DNA of 61,470 nucleotides. Source: Deltaproteobacteria bacterium. Its GTDB lineage: Bacteria; Desulfobacterota; Dissulfuribacteria; Dissulfuribacterales; QOAL01. The stretch is from assembly GCA_024275145.1 (NCBI GenBank), contig JAJRZR010000027.1, forward strand, positions 1 to 61,470, written 5' to 3'. Both the position numbers and the translations under genes were made by a program. This document shows, in pieces, positions 48,109-57,583 of the stretch; within the stretch, counting starts at the first letter, position 1, and each line of letters starts with the position of its first letter. The notes under the pieces are model-generated. The model was not told where the DNA came from. It made no database searches and saw only the letters and a program-made list of their open reading frames with translations.

Positions 48109-49038
48109 TTATTGCATTAGAAGCTTTATCAAAGCCTCCCTGTCGATCCTTGCCTTCTCGCTGGCCAACTGGTCGTCGATAAAGTTGCTGACCCTTGCTG
48201 CCTGTAACTCCTTGAATAGATCCGCCCTTACCCTTTCCTTTACCTTGTTGAATGGCAATTGCCTGCCGGGTTTCCTGGCCTCTACCTGGATGATGTGGAG
48301 GCCGAAGGCCGATCGTACAGGGCCGACCAGCTTTCCGATCCTGGCGGAGAATGCGGCCTTTGCAAAGGAAGGGTCAAGCGCGCTCTTAGGCAGCCAGCCA
48401 AGCTCGCCCCCCTTTCCCCTGGATCCAGGGTCTTCTGAATACATGCCCGCCAGCGCATCGAACTTTCCCCCTTTTCGCAACTGGGCGAGTATATCCTTGA
48501 TCCGTTTTTTTGCCTGCTTGACCTCTTCAGGACTTGGCCGCTTTGGGAGCCTTATGAGTATGTGCCTCACCTTTACCATTGGCGGTAGCTGGTATTTCTC
48601 CCTGTGGCTGCGGTAATAAAGGCGTAGATCCTGGTCGGTGATCTTTATATTCTTTACAACCTTCTCACGTACAAATGCCGATGCCAGCTTGTCCCTGGTA
48701 AAGAGTTCAAGTTGTTCTTTTATGTCAGGGCGGTTTTCAAATCCTTCACTGTAGGCTTTATCAGACAATACCTTGGCCTGTACAAGGCGCTGGACCAGCG
48801 TAACCATCTGCCTTGGATTTGCCATCAGCTCTTTTTGCTGGGATTTGGGATAGTAACCAACGATCCTCTTTATGTCACCATAGGTCAGTTTCCAGTCCCC
48901 GGCCTGTGCAATGATAGTGCTGTCAGGATTGGATTCTTCAGCGGCGTTTACCCAGTTGGGTGGGGTTGCCACGAGATACAGGCAGGCGAAAAGAAACAAT
49001 AGAAGTAGATGTAACCGATTTTTTTTGATGATGTTCAT
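48109..49038 (-). CDS. PpiC-type peptidyl-prolyl isomerase/foldase
   Basis: This 309-residue protein has a signal peptide (hydrophobic stretch LLLLFLFACLYLVATPP), a SurA/PrsA-like N-terminal helical region, and a parvulin domain (about 155-260; VRHILIRLPKRPS, GGELGWLPKSALDPSF, GLHIIQVE). Such chaperones help fold exported proteins in the periplasm. It heads the leftward run of the PIG-L and glycosyltransferase genes, preceded by a terminator for the next gene. Confidence 0.93.
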   Translation of the reverse strand: MNIIKKNRLHLLLLFLFACLYLVATPPNWVNAAEESNPDSTIIAQAGDWKLTYGDIKRIVGYYPKSQQKELMANPRQMVTLVQRLVQAKVLSDKAYSEGFENRPDIKEQLELFTRDKLASAFVREKVVKNIKITDQDLRLYYRSHREKYQLPPMVKVRHILIRLPKRPSPEEVKQAKKRIKDILAQLRKGGKFDALAGMYSEDPGSRGKGGELGWLPKSALDPSFAKAAFSARIGKLVGPVRSAFGLHIIQVEARKPGRQLPFNKVKERVRADLFKELQAARVSNFIDDQLASEKARIDREALIKLLMQ

Positions 49039-49187
49039 TCCTCTTTATACCCTTTTCAAAATTTGTTTGGATAGGGCCTTGCAGAAAATTCAGCAGGCCG
49101 AAAACGTTTTCCAATAATACAGTATGTTGGCCTGCTATCAAACCCTACAATGGGATTATATGTGCTCGTTTCATCCGATCATAAGGC

Positions 49188-49217
49188 AAAAAAAAGGGGC
49201 CTGTGGCCCCTTTTTTT
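49188..49217. terminator. bidirectional intrinsic terminator
   Basis: GGGGCC (49196-49201) and GGCCCC (49205-49210) form a six-pair stem with a three-base loop. A run of A's lies before it and a run of T's after it, so it can stop transcription in either direction. On the minus strand it ends the gene at 49234-50700. Confidence 0.88.
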
Positions 49218-49233
49218 AATTATATTTAGATCC

Positions 49234-50700
49234 TTATTCGATCCATATCCCTAGACTCAGGCGCTGTTGCGCCTTGCGATCCCCTTCATTGTAGAGCATG
49301 ACATAGAAGGTAACAGGCTCAGATAGATCCTCGCGGTAGGCCTTGGAGAGGGTCTTTTTATGATTATCAGCATAGGTTTTATCATAGATTTCTATCATAT
49401 TAGCACCTCCATCCCAACCATCCAGTGAGTAAACGCCATTGACCCCAGACTTTTTGTTAAGATCATTGATAGTAGGTTTGCTGCCACGTTTTACCAATAT
49501 CGGAACCCTACGTGGACCTGAAACTGGGGTGGCAGTTATCTGTATGGAACGAACGCCTTTCCCACCGGCAATAAATTTGAAATATCTAACACTTTTTGCT
49601 TCTATGGAATAATTTTTATAACCTTCATTAATAAGTGTAATGCTGTCATCTGTAACTGTCTGTATTTCAGAGACTGTCACAGTTACATGTATGGAATATA
49701 CCTCCCCAAAACTATCAACTACTTCTATATTTCCTAAGTCATGTCGTCCCACCTTCAGTCCACTCGTGTCACAGATAACAGAAATTCGTCCTGTACCAGC
49801 ATTACTCAGAGTGATCCTTTCAGAGGTTGCCGTTGCGTTTGCATCGACGTAATTTCTGCAATTGTCCTTCACATAGAGGGTTGATTTACTTGATTCCGTG
49901 CCTACATAAACACTGAAGGAGATGCTTGTAGGAGATACACTTGCCGATGATGGGGTACAATCTGCCGGTACGGAGGAACGGCGTTCATAGACACTAGGTT
50001 GGTTTTCGGGTCGGGTGAATGAAAAGCTCCAGGAAGGTGCACTAAGGGCAGAGGGATTCGTTATAGAGGATGTGTGCTGCCCCTGTGGTTGCGGCTGTTG
50101 TTCCTGATCCTGCTGGCTATTGTTGTTCGTATTGTCAGAGGAGGATTCCTCTTGCTGCTGTGTCGCCGGTTCGGGCTCACGGCTTTCTGTAGCTGCATCT
50201 TTAATGACGATTTTTTGATTTCCGCAAAAGATATGGCCGGAATCTTGTGCCTCCGGTACCCCATTTATCAGGTCGTCTACACAGAAATGAAGGTCGAAAT
50301 TGGATAGATAAGCGCTACTGTCGAGTGCAGTCCATGAAAAATGTATGTATTGGGGCAATGCTGGTATGGGGCCTATTGCACCGCATTCGGTCCAATCGTT
50401 TCTTTCCGTCCATCCATCAGGCCCAAGACAGAAGACATTTTCATTTTCTACACGCCATATGAACAGCTCAACCTGGCGGTTGGTAAAGTCTCCTCCCACA
50501 ACAAACATAGGTACCCGTACCGGCTGGCCCCTGGTTACCGTTATGGGACGGGGTGTATCGTTCAAGAAGATCAACGGTGGTATATCCCCAGCCTGGAGCT
50601 TATTGGGCATAAAACCCACCACCATAAAGATAGTCAAGGAAGCGGCCAGGCCATTTAAAAAAGTTAATGAGCTGATAAAGTTTTTAATCTTGGTACACAT
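49234..50700 (-). CDS. secreted protein of unknown function with Q/N/S-rich linker
   Basis: This 488-residue protein starts with a signal peptide (hydrophobic stretch through residue 35). A beta-rich domain with cysteine pairs follows (about 40-170), then a low-complexity linker of Q, E, S, N and P (about 175-235), and two or three beta-sandwich-like segments with ITVTRGQPV, ISFSVYVGTE and DLGNIEVVDSFG patterns. The C-terminal part resembles pre-peptidase or carbohydrate-binding beta domains, but without a definite match. AGGGGG lies six bases before ATG 50700. The gene is noticeably AT-richer than its neighbours. No function is assigned. Confidence 0.8.
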   Translation of the reverse strand: MCTKIKNFISSLTFLNGLAASLTIFMVVGFMPNKLQAGDIPPLIFLNDTPRPITVTRGQPVRVPMFVVGGDFTNRQVELFIWRVENENVFCLGPDGWTERNDWTECGAIGPIPALPQYIHFSWTALDSSAYLSNFDLHFCVDDLINGVPEAQDSGHIFCGNQKIVIKDAATESREPEPATQQQEESSSDNTNNNSQQDQEQQPQPQGQHTSSITNPSALSAPSWSFSFTRPENQPSVYERRSSVPADCTPSSASVSPTSISFSVYVGTESSKSTLYVKDNCRNYVDANATATSERITLSNAGTGRISVICDTSGLKVGRHDLGNIEVVDSFGEVYSIHVTVTVSEIQTVTDDSITLINEGYKNYSIEAKSVRYFKFIAGGKGVRSIQITATPVSGPRRVPILVKRGSKPTINDLNKKSGVNGVYSLDGWDGGANMIEIYDKTYADNHKKTLSKAYREDLSEPVTFYVMLYNEGDRKAQQRLSLGIWIE

Positions 50701-50922
50701 TTTAACCCCCTGTGATACTTTTAACGGCTTTTATCTATTTCTTAAATATGCAAGAAAAGGGCCATGATGCCTGCTTCTTCATAGGTGCGATGGATGGTTT
50801 CGTTGGCCTGCTTGGGATCCATTTTTGAGCCTAGAGGATTCAATCCATGTTAAAATTTTTGTAAGTAGAGACCAAGTAATGGTAATGCCTTTTAATATAT
50901 ATCGGCAACCTGCATCGTGAAA

Positions 50923-50953
50923 AAAAGGAGGCTGAAATTTCTGGCCTCCTTTT
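50923..50953 (-). terminator. intrinsic terminator after the 459-residue gene
   Basis: GGAGGC (50927-50932) pairs with GCCTCC (50944-50949). On the minus strand the stem is followed by a T-run (from the A-run at 50920-50926), ideal for stopping transcription of the gene ending at 51067. Confidence 0.82.
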
Positions 50954-50970
50954 CTCTTCATTTAAGCTAG

Positions 50971-51010
50971 CCACAGCCAAGGAACTGAACCTTGTATACC
51001 TTGGCTGTGG
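50971..51010 (-). repeat. 12-bp perfect inverted repeat before the terminator
   Basis: CCACAGCCAAGG (50971-50982) is exactly complementary to CCTTGGCTGTGG (50999-51010), with a 16-base loop. There is no T-run, so this may be a stability hairpin or a protein-binding site in the 3' end of the message from the 459-residue gene. Confidence 0.55.
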
Positions 51011-51066
51011 GACCTATTTGTTTTGTATCCACAGGTCAGATCCGTGGAGGGTTGGTTACCTTAATC

Positions 51067-52446
51067 CTAAGGGGTAGTTATGTCGCTGGTATACCTGAGC
51101 GGCAGCATGTGGCCGTAGTAACCCTGTACGAAGCTTCCAAGCTCGTAGCCAATAACCGGCAGACCGTGAGCAACTGCATCGGGTGTGGCTGCTGAAGGCA
51201 AGCCAATCTGGCGGTTGGCAGTATTGTGCTGGGTGAAGTCAAAGTTTACCCAACCAATGTCATAACCGCCTTCACCCAGCTTGAACTGGAGAAGGTCGGT
51301 GTTGAGGATAGAGGTCCCGCTTTCACCCATGGTGATGTAGTTGACCTCGTTGCAGAGCTTGAGCACAGGGGTCTTGCTCGGTGAGAACCCGTGGGTCTCG
51401 GTGGGATGATGCTCAGCATCGTCCCAGAGGGTTACAGCGATCTGCTCGCAGGATGCATCGTCTGTAGAAACCCAGGAGCACTCATCGGTGTCTATAGAAC
51501 CGCTAAATGGATTTTGAACACCACCCATACCGATGGTCCGGCGCTTGGTCGGGAAGGTGATAATAACGTCACTCTGGCCGCTGAAGGTGTTTTCGATGTC
51601 ATACATGGCAATCAGGTTGGCCTTGGTAAGCACGTAGTTTACACCATCGATGCCATCACCTGAATTTGAAAGGAGTGGCGGATCATCTAGGCCGAGGCCT
51701 ACGCCACTGATAGGAGCCGTACCATCGGGCCTGAAATCAGCAAGGGCGGTCATGTTGTAGCCATAGGCGGCAGCGCCATCAACCAGGTCATAGATAACCA
51801 CGGAGCCGGTAAGGGTGTTGGGGGCATCAGCCAGCGCAGGTGCGGTGAAGCCGTCAGCATCGGTAAGTCCCAGTGTCTCGCCGCACTCGTTATCCTCGGC
51901 AACTACCTTGTTGTCGCCAGGGGTGTCAGCCCATGAAGATACGGCGATTACGGTGAAGTAACCTTCCTTGGTCATGTCGGCGGTTACGCAATCAGCAGCG
52001 CCTGTGGCGCTGTAGGCCATGTCTTCAGCGTTGTCAGGGCCGAAATCAGGATAGGTGGGCGTGTCATCATCCCATACGACAACGTGAGCAGGGGTATTAT
52101 CATCATCATCGCCCCATACCCATGCGCTCCACTGGTCGCCTGCGCTGAGGCATACGTAGAAGTCCAATACCTCGTTGGAGTACTTGCCTTCACGGAAACG
52201 TACCTTTACGGCAATGCCTCTGGTGGTAGATGTGTTTACCAGCCTGATGAAGGTAAAGGCATTGCGTGCATTGTAATAGCCTGCGATGAGGGCGTCACCC
52301 AGATCACCGGGATTGACATACACATTTAGCCCGGTGGGCAGGTTTGGCCCGCTGTTTGTCTGCATACCGTCAATCTGAGCGGCCTGGGCTACGCTAAAGC
52401 CAAGGGCTGCGATCAACGCTACCAGAATTCCGGTTAACTTCTTCAT
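51067..52446 (-). CDS. acidic secreted protein of unknown function
   Basis: This 459-residue protein has a clear signal peptide (MKKLTGILVALIAALGF, cleavage after AQA). The mature part is strongly acidic, with DDDD clusters, five cysteines and few lysines. A segment NVYVNPGDLGDALIAGYYNARN recalls surface proteins of thermophilic sulfur bacteria, but I cannot name a family. AAGGAGG lies seven bases before ATG 52446 and codon choice looks optimised, which suggests high expression. It may be a surface layer or matrix component. Confidence 0.85.
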   Translation of the reverse strand: MKKLTGILVALIAALGFSVAQAAQIDGMQTNSGPNLPTGLNVYVNPGDLGDALIAGYYNARNAFTFIRLVNTSTTRGIAVKVRFREGKYSNEVLDFYVCLSAGDQWSAWVWGDDDDNTPAHVVVWDDDTPTYPDFGPDNAEDMAYSATGAADCVTADMTKEGYFTVIAVSSWADTPGDNKVVAEDNECGETLGLTDADGFTAPALADAPNTLTGSVVIYDLVDGAAAYGYNMTALADFRPDGTAPISGVGLGLDDPPLLSNSGDGIDGVNYVLTKANLIAMYDIENTFSGQSDVIITFPTKRRTIGMGGVQNPFSGSIDTDECSWVSTDDASCEQIAVTLWDDAEHHPTETHGFSPSKTPVLKLCNEVNYITMGESGTSILNTDLLQFKLGEGGYDIGWVNFDFTQHNTANRQIGLPSAATPDAVAHGLPVIGYELGSFVQGYYGHMLPLRYTSDITTP

Positions 52447-52558
52447 TCTAGATCCTCCTTAAATTAATTTTTTGACGATGGTTGAAAACAAAAGTTTGCT
52501 GTTTCACTCTATCCCGGACCCTACGTTTCATCACCTCCCTTCCAGGCAGTTTATGATC

Positions 52559-53011
52559 TTACTTCTTCATTATGTTTTTTGGTACGTGGTACCATTTTCC
52601 GTCTTCGGCCTTGACCCAGTGATCGGTAATGACGACCGGGGCCTTGAAGGTGTTCTTTGCCTTCAGGGGCTTGACCCCTGCCACTACCTTGATCTTGACA
52701 TCGGCGGAGTCGCCGCTTTTGTCGAGGTTGATGCTTTGTATTACCGGGTTCTGGTATTGAACTATCATCTTCTTCTTCTGTTCCAGATACTTATCACGGC
52801 TGGTCTCCTTCTTGAGAAGGGGATATTCAAGGTCATACATCCTCGAGAGATCACCGCTAATCTTGGCCTGCCAGTAGGCGGTCACCCGTTCCTTGAGCAC
52901 GGCCTTTTCGTCCGGTTTGGAGCAGCCGCTTACAGCCGCCATCATGGCTGTAAAAATCAATAGAAGGCATAGGAGACCTCTCCTTTGCCTGAAAAGGCAG
53001 TTGTCAGTCAT
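52559..53011 (-). CDS. small lipoprotein, NTF2-like pattern
   Basis: This 150-residue product has a lipobox ending in AAVSGC, so it is a predicted lipoprotein. The rest has a helix (VLKERVTAYWQAKISGDLSRMYDLEYP) followed by strands (IQSINLDKSGDSADVKIKV, VVITDHWVKAEDGKWYHVP), an arrangement common in NTF2-like domains. The start is ATG 53011 with AAGGTG before it. Function unknown. Confidence 0.8.
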   Translation of the reverse strand: MTDNCLFRQRRGLLCLLLIFTAMMAAVSGCSKPDEKAVLKERVTAYWQAKISGDLSRMYDLEYPLLKKETSRDKYLEQKKKMIVQYQNPVIQSINLDKSGDSADVKIKVVAGVKPLKAKNTFKAPVVITDHWVKAEDGKWYHVPKNIMKK

Positions 53012-53107
53012 TTTTCACCTTGTGATACATATAAAACCCCTCCATGTTCCCAGAACCGAAAATATCATAGCGCTCAATAGGTGTAAAGACACTATTTCCA
53101 GTGCGAA

Positions 53108-53635
53108 TTATTCGAGGCATCTACCTGCCACGGTTGCAAGGCCTGGGACCGTTCCGTCTTTCAGCGCCGTGTACGCCTTCATGCATTCCTTTGCCTTGCC
53201 TTCAAGCCCTATACTGTCGAATATCATGCCTGCCAGCAGGAAGTTGTTCATGAAAAACGGGTGAAACCTGAAGCCTTCTTCAAGGGTCTTCATCGCCTCT
53301 CTGAACATCCCTTGATAATAGAACGATTCGGCAGCAGCCAGGTACTGAACGTGTATATCCTTCCAATACCCCGGCAGCCCCAGGAAGCGCTTCCTGGCCT
53401 TTTGTATGGCAGGGCTGTATTCCCGTGCAATATATATCCGGGCCTGCCTCGATTTTACCGCGGCATTCTTTTCTTCCATTGCCATGACCAGGGTCTGGAG
53501 CCTGGCCCCTTCCACGTTTCTGATGGCCATGACCCCGTAATAGCCAACGGTAAGCGTCAGGATCATGGCTGAGAAGGCCGTGGTGACGATCCGAAGGATT
53601 TGGTTTCTCCCGGATAGTGACACGAGGCGACCCAT
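53108..53635 (-). CDS. membrane-anchored helical-repeat protein
   Basis: This 175-residue protein has one N-terminal membrane helix (about 12-38) and a TPR-like helical domain (YYQGMFREAMKTLEEGFRFHPFF, then GLEGKAKECMKAY) outside the membrane. It lies between the lipoprotein and the CAP-domain gene, seven bases from the latter. It may scaffold an envelope complex. Confidence 0.75.
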   Translation of the reverse strand: MGRLVSLSGRNQILRIVTTAFSAMILTLTVGYYGVMAIRNVEGARLQTLVMAMEEKNAAVKSRQARIYIAREYSPAIQKARKRFLGLPGYWKDIHVQYLAAAESFYYQGMFREAMKTLEEGFRFHPFFMNNFLLAGMIFDSIGLEGKAKECMKAYTALKDGTVPGLATVAGRCLE

Positions 53636-53642
53636 GCTGCGT

Positions 53643-54605
53643 CTATTCGCCGGTTCCGGTTCCCTGGATCCCTGCCATTGGAACCTCTATGTCGATCCTT
53701 TTTGAGACCCCGTAGGACTCAAGATCTACCGAAGCTGGGCACGTATTGCAGGGCCCTTGGAGCTCGATGCGGAATGTACCCACTGGCACCTCAAAGAAAT
53801 AGGTTCCATCGGACCCTGTATCGAGCCTGTCCAGGTAATAGCCCGTTGGGCTGAAACCGAAATTGAGCAATCCTGTCAGGGATACCTCCTCACTGCCTAT
53901 ACCTTCCCCAGCGTCGTATCGGCCATTGCCGTTCTTGTCTTGAAATACATGGCCCCATATGGCCCCTGCGTCATCAGGCAAGGGGCGCGCAAATTCCATT
54001 ACGATTATATAGACGTTGTATGTCTGCCCGTTGAACTCAAGCTGTCCTCCAACGAAGGCGATCCCCACCTCTGTGTAATAAGGGCTTAGGAGCGGCGCAC
54101 CTTCGGCGTTTTTCCGGAAGGCATTACTCAAGAGGTTGTCCGTTATGATTGAAGCGGCCTGTTCTGCCGGAATGATGTTTATGAAGGCGATGCCGCCTAT
54201 GCTCTCGGCACACACAGCAGGTGCATAGCCTGTTGCCCTGATCCGGTCCTCGGGAACCTGGCCATCCGGGCTCACGTGACCATAAAACACCCTTGCGAAC
54301 ATGTCTTCCCCGTAGAGCCTTGCCGCATTCGATAGTTCCTGGTTCCATGTGAGTGGGGAAAGCTCCGGGGCCCCTGGGAATGCCGCTGTATCCAGTGATA
54401 CATCGCCTTGGGCCGTGGCATTGAGGCCAAGTCTTTCCACATCTGCCGCAGGATTCGCCCTGGCCGTGTTTATTGCCTCCAGCACCTGGGCCTCTATCCG
54501 GCCGGGTTGTGTTGATACGCCGGGTATGTCGGCAGCCGAAGCGGCTACTGCTACCAGGATGGCGCCCAAGGTGATGAGGATAGAGGTTATCATGGGTTTA
54601 TTCAT
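53643..54605 (-). CDS. secreted CAP-domain protein with SdrD-B-like domain
   Basis: This 320-residue protein has a signal peptide (MNKPMITSILITLG, cleavage near AASAA), a CAP/SCP domain (about 40-190; AINTARANPAADVE, LTWNQELSNAARLYGEDM, YGHVSPDG, TEVGIAF), and a C-terminal beta-sandwich beginning GHVFQDKNGNGRYDAGEG, like Cna-B/SdrD-B repeats with a calcium-binding loop. CAP proteins are extracellular and their function varies. ATG 54605 suits the signal peptide; 54638 is an alternative. Confidence 0.88.
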   Translation of the reverse strand: MNKPMITSILITLGAILVAVAASAADIPGVSTQPGRIEAQVLEAINTARANPAADVERLGLNATAQGDVSLDTAAFPGAPELSPLTWNQELSNAARLYGEDMFARVFYGHVSPDGQVPEDRIRATGYAPAVCAESIGGIAFINIIPAEQAASIITDNLLSNAFRKNAEGAPLLSPYYTEVGIAFVGGQLEFNGQTYNVYIIVMEFARPLPDDAGAIWGHVFQDKNGNGRYDAGEGIGSEEVSLTGLLNFGFSPTGYYLDRLDTGSDGTYFFEVPVGTFRIELQGPCNTCPASVDLESYGVSKRIDIEVPMAGIQGTGTGE

Positions 54606-54741
54606 AGCATCTTTACTAATAAGCAGGAAGGGTGCCATGTTTTTTTGTTTGTTAAAACAAACAATTGGTTGGGGTAGCCTTGCCGGCTATGGCCAATTTC
54701 GTTCAGGGGTGGCTAAATTTGGCCAACAAGGATGCCCTTCT

Positions 54742-56157
54742 TCATTCTCCCAGGCCCTTGAGGTGTGGAGTCTTGGTTGAAGCGCGTAATCCGGGCCCAT
54801 GGAATAGAAAGGAGGCATTTACCATTGCCACAACGGCGAAAAAGGCAAACTTGTGGTAGGGCATCTCTATGCAGTAATCGAAGAGCATGAGAAGGAGAAA
54901 CGTGAGGTATTGGGCAAACGTAAACGTTGGCCAGGGAGAACTTGCCGCCAGGGCCGCCCTTAGTCCACGTAAAAAGGTCCAGCCGAGCAGAAACAGGAAC
55001 AACAGGAGGCCGGGCCAGCCGGTCTCCCCCAGCATCTGGGCATAGTCCCCGTGGGCCCTGCGTACCTGGACATCCTGGGTGAAAAACAGCTTAGGCTGGA
55101 AATGCCTGTAGAGCGGGTATGCAAACCCCCAGTTCCCTATGCCTACGCCCAGGAGGTTTTTACGGGCCATGTACAGGGAGTTTCTGAGATATGTGCCCCG
55201 GTCAGACGAGAGGAGCCTGGAGGGTGATTTGAAGTAAACGGTCATCTTGTCGAATCGCTGGTGGGCAGGCGGATACCTCCATATGGTGGCACCCAGTATG
55301 ATAAACGACAGGATTATGACAGGAAGCATGGTTCTTACGGCACCACGGCGTCCCGTGCGGTAGAGATGGTAAATGATCATTGCCACCATGAATATCATTG
55401 AAACGCTAAAGGCGAAATAGGTGGTGCGGCTCTGGAGGGTTGCGATATATGCAGATTCGGCCAAGAAGATCGGTATCCCCAGGGCTGGCAGCCAGCTTCT
55501 TCTGCCATCCAACGCCATGGCGGTGAGTGCAAGGAGTAGAAATGCCTGCCCTGCCACCGCCAGGGCGGCAGGGTTCTTGTACCCTATGGTGGACGGATTT
55601 GGCGGACCGGGCAGTGGGATCAGAAAGGGGATGGGACGCACCAGTTGATACAGGCCGATAGCAGTAACCAGTACGAATGAAGCTGTAATGCCAAGAAGCG
55701 ACAGCTTCAGTAATTTTTCCTCGTGCCACAGGGTCACCAAGGCCAGGTACAGGTTCATGAGGGTGAAATACTGGGCAAGCTCGTACAGGGATGCCGACAT
55801 GACCTGTGCCTTGATCGCGGTAAGGCACAGGTAACCCAGAAAGATCCCAAATAACAGGGTGAATCCATCCTTGAAGATCCCCTCGATATGTTCCAGCCTT
55901 GCGTGATCCTTCCATATGCCCCACCAGAAAATGGTCAGAAACAGCCAGGCCAGGACCTGGACCGCAACAAGCTTTGGTTCACGGTAGTTCACGAACAGCC
56001 ATTGGCCATTGAACCTGCCAGGTATAATGACGAGCGGAGGCAGGAAGAACAGGACAAAGAGGCTTGCCCGGAGCAATACCTCGTTGAGGCCTGTTCCATG
56101 TTCGGTCCTGCCGGGCGTTTCCGGTATATGCCTGTAGTTGGAGTCGATCGGTGGCAT
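54742..56157 (-). CDS. O-antigen ligase/polymerase-like membrane protein
   Basis: This 471-residue protein has about ten membrane helices and a large periplasmic loop carrying GNWGFAYPLYRHFQP and HGDYAQMLGETGWPG, the Wzy_C signature. It may polymerise or ligate polysaccharide repeats. ATG 56157 overlaps the previous stop by one base (TAATG), with AGGGGGG just upstream. It ends the leftward polysaccharide assembly operon. Confidence 0.9.
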   Translation of the reverse strand: MPPIDSNYRHIPETPGRTEHGTGLNEVLLRASLFVLFFLPPLVIIPGRFNGQWLFVNYREPKLVAVQVLAWLFLTIFWWGIWKDHARLEHIEGIFKDGFTLLFGIFLGYLCLTAIKAQVMSASLYELAQYFTLMNLYLALVTLWHEEKLLKLSLLGITASFVLVTAIGLYQLVRPIPFLIPLPGPPNPSTIGYKNPAALAVAGQAFLLLALTAMALDGRRSWLPALGIPIFLAESAYIATLQSRTTYFAFSVSMIFMVAMIIYHLYRTGRRGAVRTMLPVIILSFIILGATIWRYPPAHQRFDKMTVYFKSPSRLLSSDRGTYLRNSLYMARKNLLGVGIGNWGFAYPLYRHFQPKLFFTQDVQVRRAHGDYAQMLGETGWPGLLLFLFLLGWTFLRGLRAALAASSPWPTFTFAQYLTFLLLMLFDYCIEMPYHKFAFFAVVAMVNASFLFHGPGLRASTKTPHLKGLGE

Positions 56158-57050
56158 TAGTCCCCCCTGCTGCACTGTGGGCCGCCATCCTTGAATTTCC
56201 AGGTACAGTCACCCCGTACATATAAAAGATATACTTCCGTCCCGTTATCATGAAGGCGTTTCAATACCCTGCTTGCAGGATATCCCCTGATGTTGTCTTT
56301 GTTAACCGGGATAATGGCCCATTTTGGATCCACGGCCTCCGGGAAGGCCTGGGACGTGGCGTCGTCGGCACCATGGTGCCCCACCATCAGTAAATCTGCC
56401 TTGAGTATGTCTGGATTCATTCCAAGGAGTTTGCCCTCTACCTTGCTGGTGGCATCTCCCATCAACAGGGCATCCTTGCCTGAGGCCATAACCTTTAATA
56501 CCAGGCTGTTTTCGTTCCAGTTCCTGGAATAACCGTCGCCACATGGCCAAAGCACCTTTATGCTCACCCCGTGCCAGCCAAGCAGGCCGCCCCTTTTCAA
56601 CACCTTGTAATTTTTGTTGGACCTGAATACTTGCGCGTACCATCTATATATATCACATCCTGGTATGCTGGGGATGGGCTGGCCGTTGTCATAGAGGTGA
56701 TGCACGTGAAAATGTGGCAGTATATGAAAGACCCCTCCCATGTGATCCGGGTGGGGATGGGTGATGATCAAGGTGTCAATATCCTTCACCCCTGCCCATT
56801 TTAATATCTCACTCACCCGGTTCCCTGATACAGGATTGCCGGTATCGATCAGGATATTATTCCCGCTGCCATCTTCCAACCAGACGGCAGAACCTTCACC
56901 GATATCCAGGAAATGGATGGCCGGGTTGTTCGCAAGGCCGGCTGTTACCTTGAAGCCCTGGCCTGAAAACGCTGGCCGGGAAACAAGTACCAGCACGGCA
57001 AACAGCCCGTAAATCCATGCCCTTCCTTCTATGGCCGGTTGCTGTGCCAT
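56157..57050 (-). CDS. ComEC-like metallo-beta-lactamase-fold hydrolase
   Basis: This 297-residue protein has an N-terminal hydrophobic segment (signal or anchor) and an MBL-fold domain of the ComEC/Rec2 type, with metal motif THPHPDHMGG, LMGDATSKVE and VGHHGADDATS. It lacks the ComEC membrane channel, so it is unlikely to import DNA. Similar genes occur in glycan loci with VanZ and Wzy; the substrate is unknown. ATG 57050 is taken; 57089 would overlap VanZ further. Confidence 0.88.
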   Translation of the reverse strand: MAQQPAIEGRAWIYGLFAVLVLVSRPAFSGQGFKVTAGLANNPAIHFLDIGEGSAVWLEDGSGNNILIDTGNPVSGNRVSEILKWAGVKDIDTLIITHPHPDHMGGVFHILPHFHVHHLYDNGQPIPSIPGCDIYRWYAQVFRSNKNYKVLKRGGLLGWHGVSIKVLWPCGDGYSRNWNENSLVLKVMASGKDALLMGDATSKVEGKLLGMNPDILKADLLMVGHHGADDATSQAFPEAVDPKWAIIPVNKDNIRGYPASRVLKRLHDNGTEVYLLYVRGDCTWKFKDGGPQCSRGD

Positions 57051-57583
57051 GGTGAGTGTAACGGGCAGATGCCCCCCGGCGCTTGGCAATAGTAAAGGAA
57101 TATGCCAAGGCTACTGGAGATGGTATTCAGGATAATATCCCCTATGTCACCGACCCTGTTGGGCAGTGCAGCCTGGATCAATTCGTCCGTGAGCCCGATG
57201 AGAAACGATATCCCGATGACAACAGGCCACCTTGCAGGCCACCATCCGGAGGCGTCGGCCGCCCATGTGCAGATCCAACCTACGAGTCCGTATTCCAGTA
57301 TATGGGTCCTTTCCACAGGGATCTTGAGCATCGAGGCTATCAGTGACATGAGAAGGATCGTACCAATGGCCAGGATCTTACGGTTATATGGACCGTCGCG
57401 ACCCAGGAAATACACGGCAGCGATAATGGCCAGGACGGCAAGGGCCGGTGTAAGCAGGTGGATAAGGCCCTTGTCATTGAGCCATGTAGCAGCGAGACGG
57501 GCCTTCCCAAGGGTTCCATAGATGGTGATTACGTAGGCTGCAAGTACTAGCCAGCGAAAGAAGGGTGACGGTTCAGTCCTGAT
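57029..57583 (-). CDS. VanZ-family membrane protein with apparent ATC start
   Basis: The frame gives 184 residues with about four membrane helices and the VanZ signatures HILEYGLVG and TDELIQAALPNRVGDIGDIILN. Codons are continuous from a TAG at 57599-57601 down to 57029. The first ordinary start (GTG 57415) lies mid-helix and has no ribosome site. An ATC at 57581-57583 sits six bases after a strong AGGAGG, and starting there adds a full first helix (RWLVLAAYVITIYG). Initiation at ATC, or a sequencing error of ATG, is inferred. The gene overlaps wzz by 11 bases. Confidence 0.75.
   Translation of the reverse strand: MRTEPSPFFRWLVLAAYVITIYGTLGKARLAATWLNDKGLIHLLTPALAVLAIIAAVYFLGRDGPYNRKILAIGTILLMSLIASMLKIPVERTHILEYGLVGWICTWAADASGWWPARWPVVIGISFLIGLTDELIQAALPNRVGDIGDIILNTISSSLGIFLYYCQAPGGICPLHSPWHSNRP

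Larger units (their letters stand above)
50701..51066. other. 366-bp intergenic region with two terminator-like hairpins
   Basis: No gene is present between the two large secreted-protein genes. It holds the terminator pair described at 50923-51010 and, to the left, a likely promoter and ribosome site for the 488-residue gene. No repeat of the leader motif was found. Confidence 0.5.
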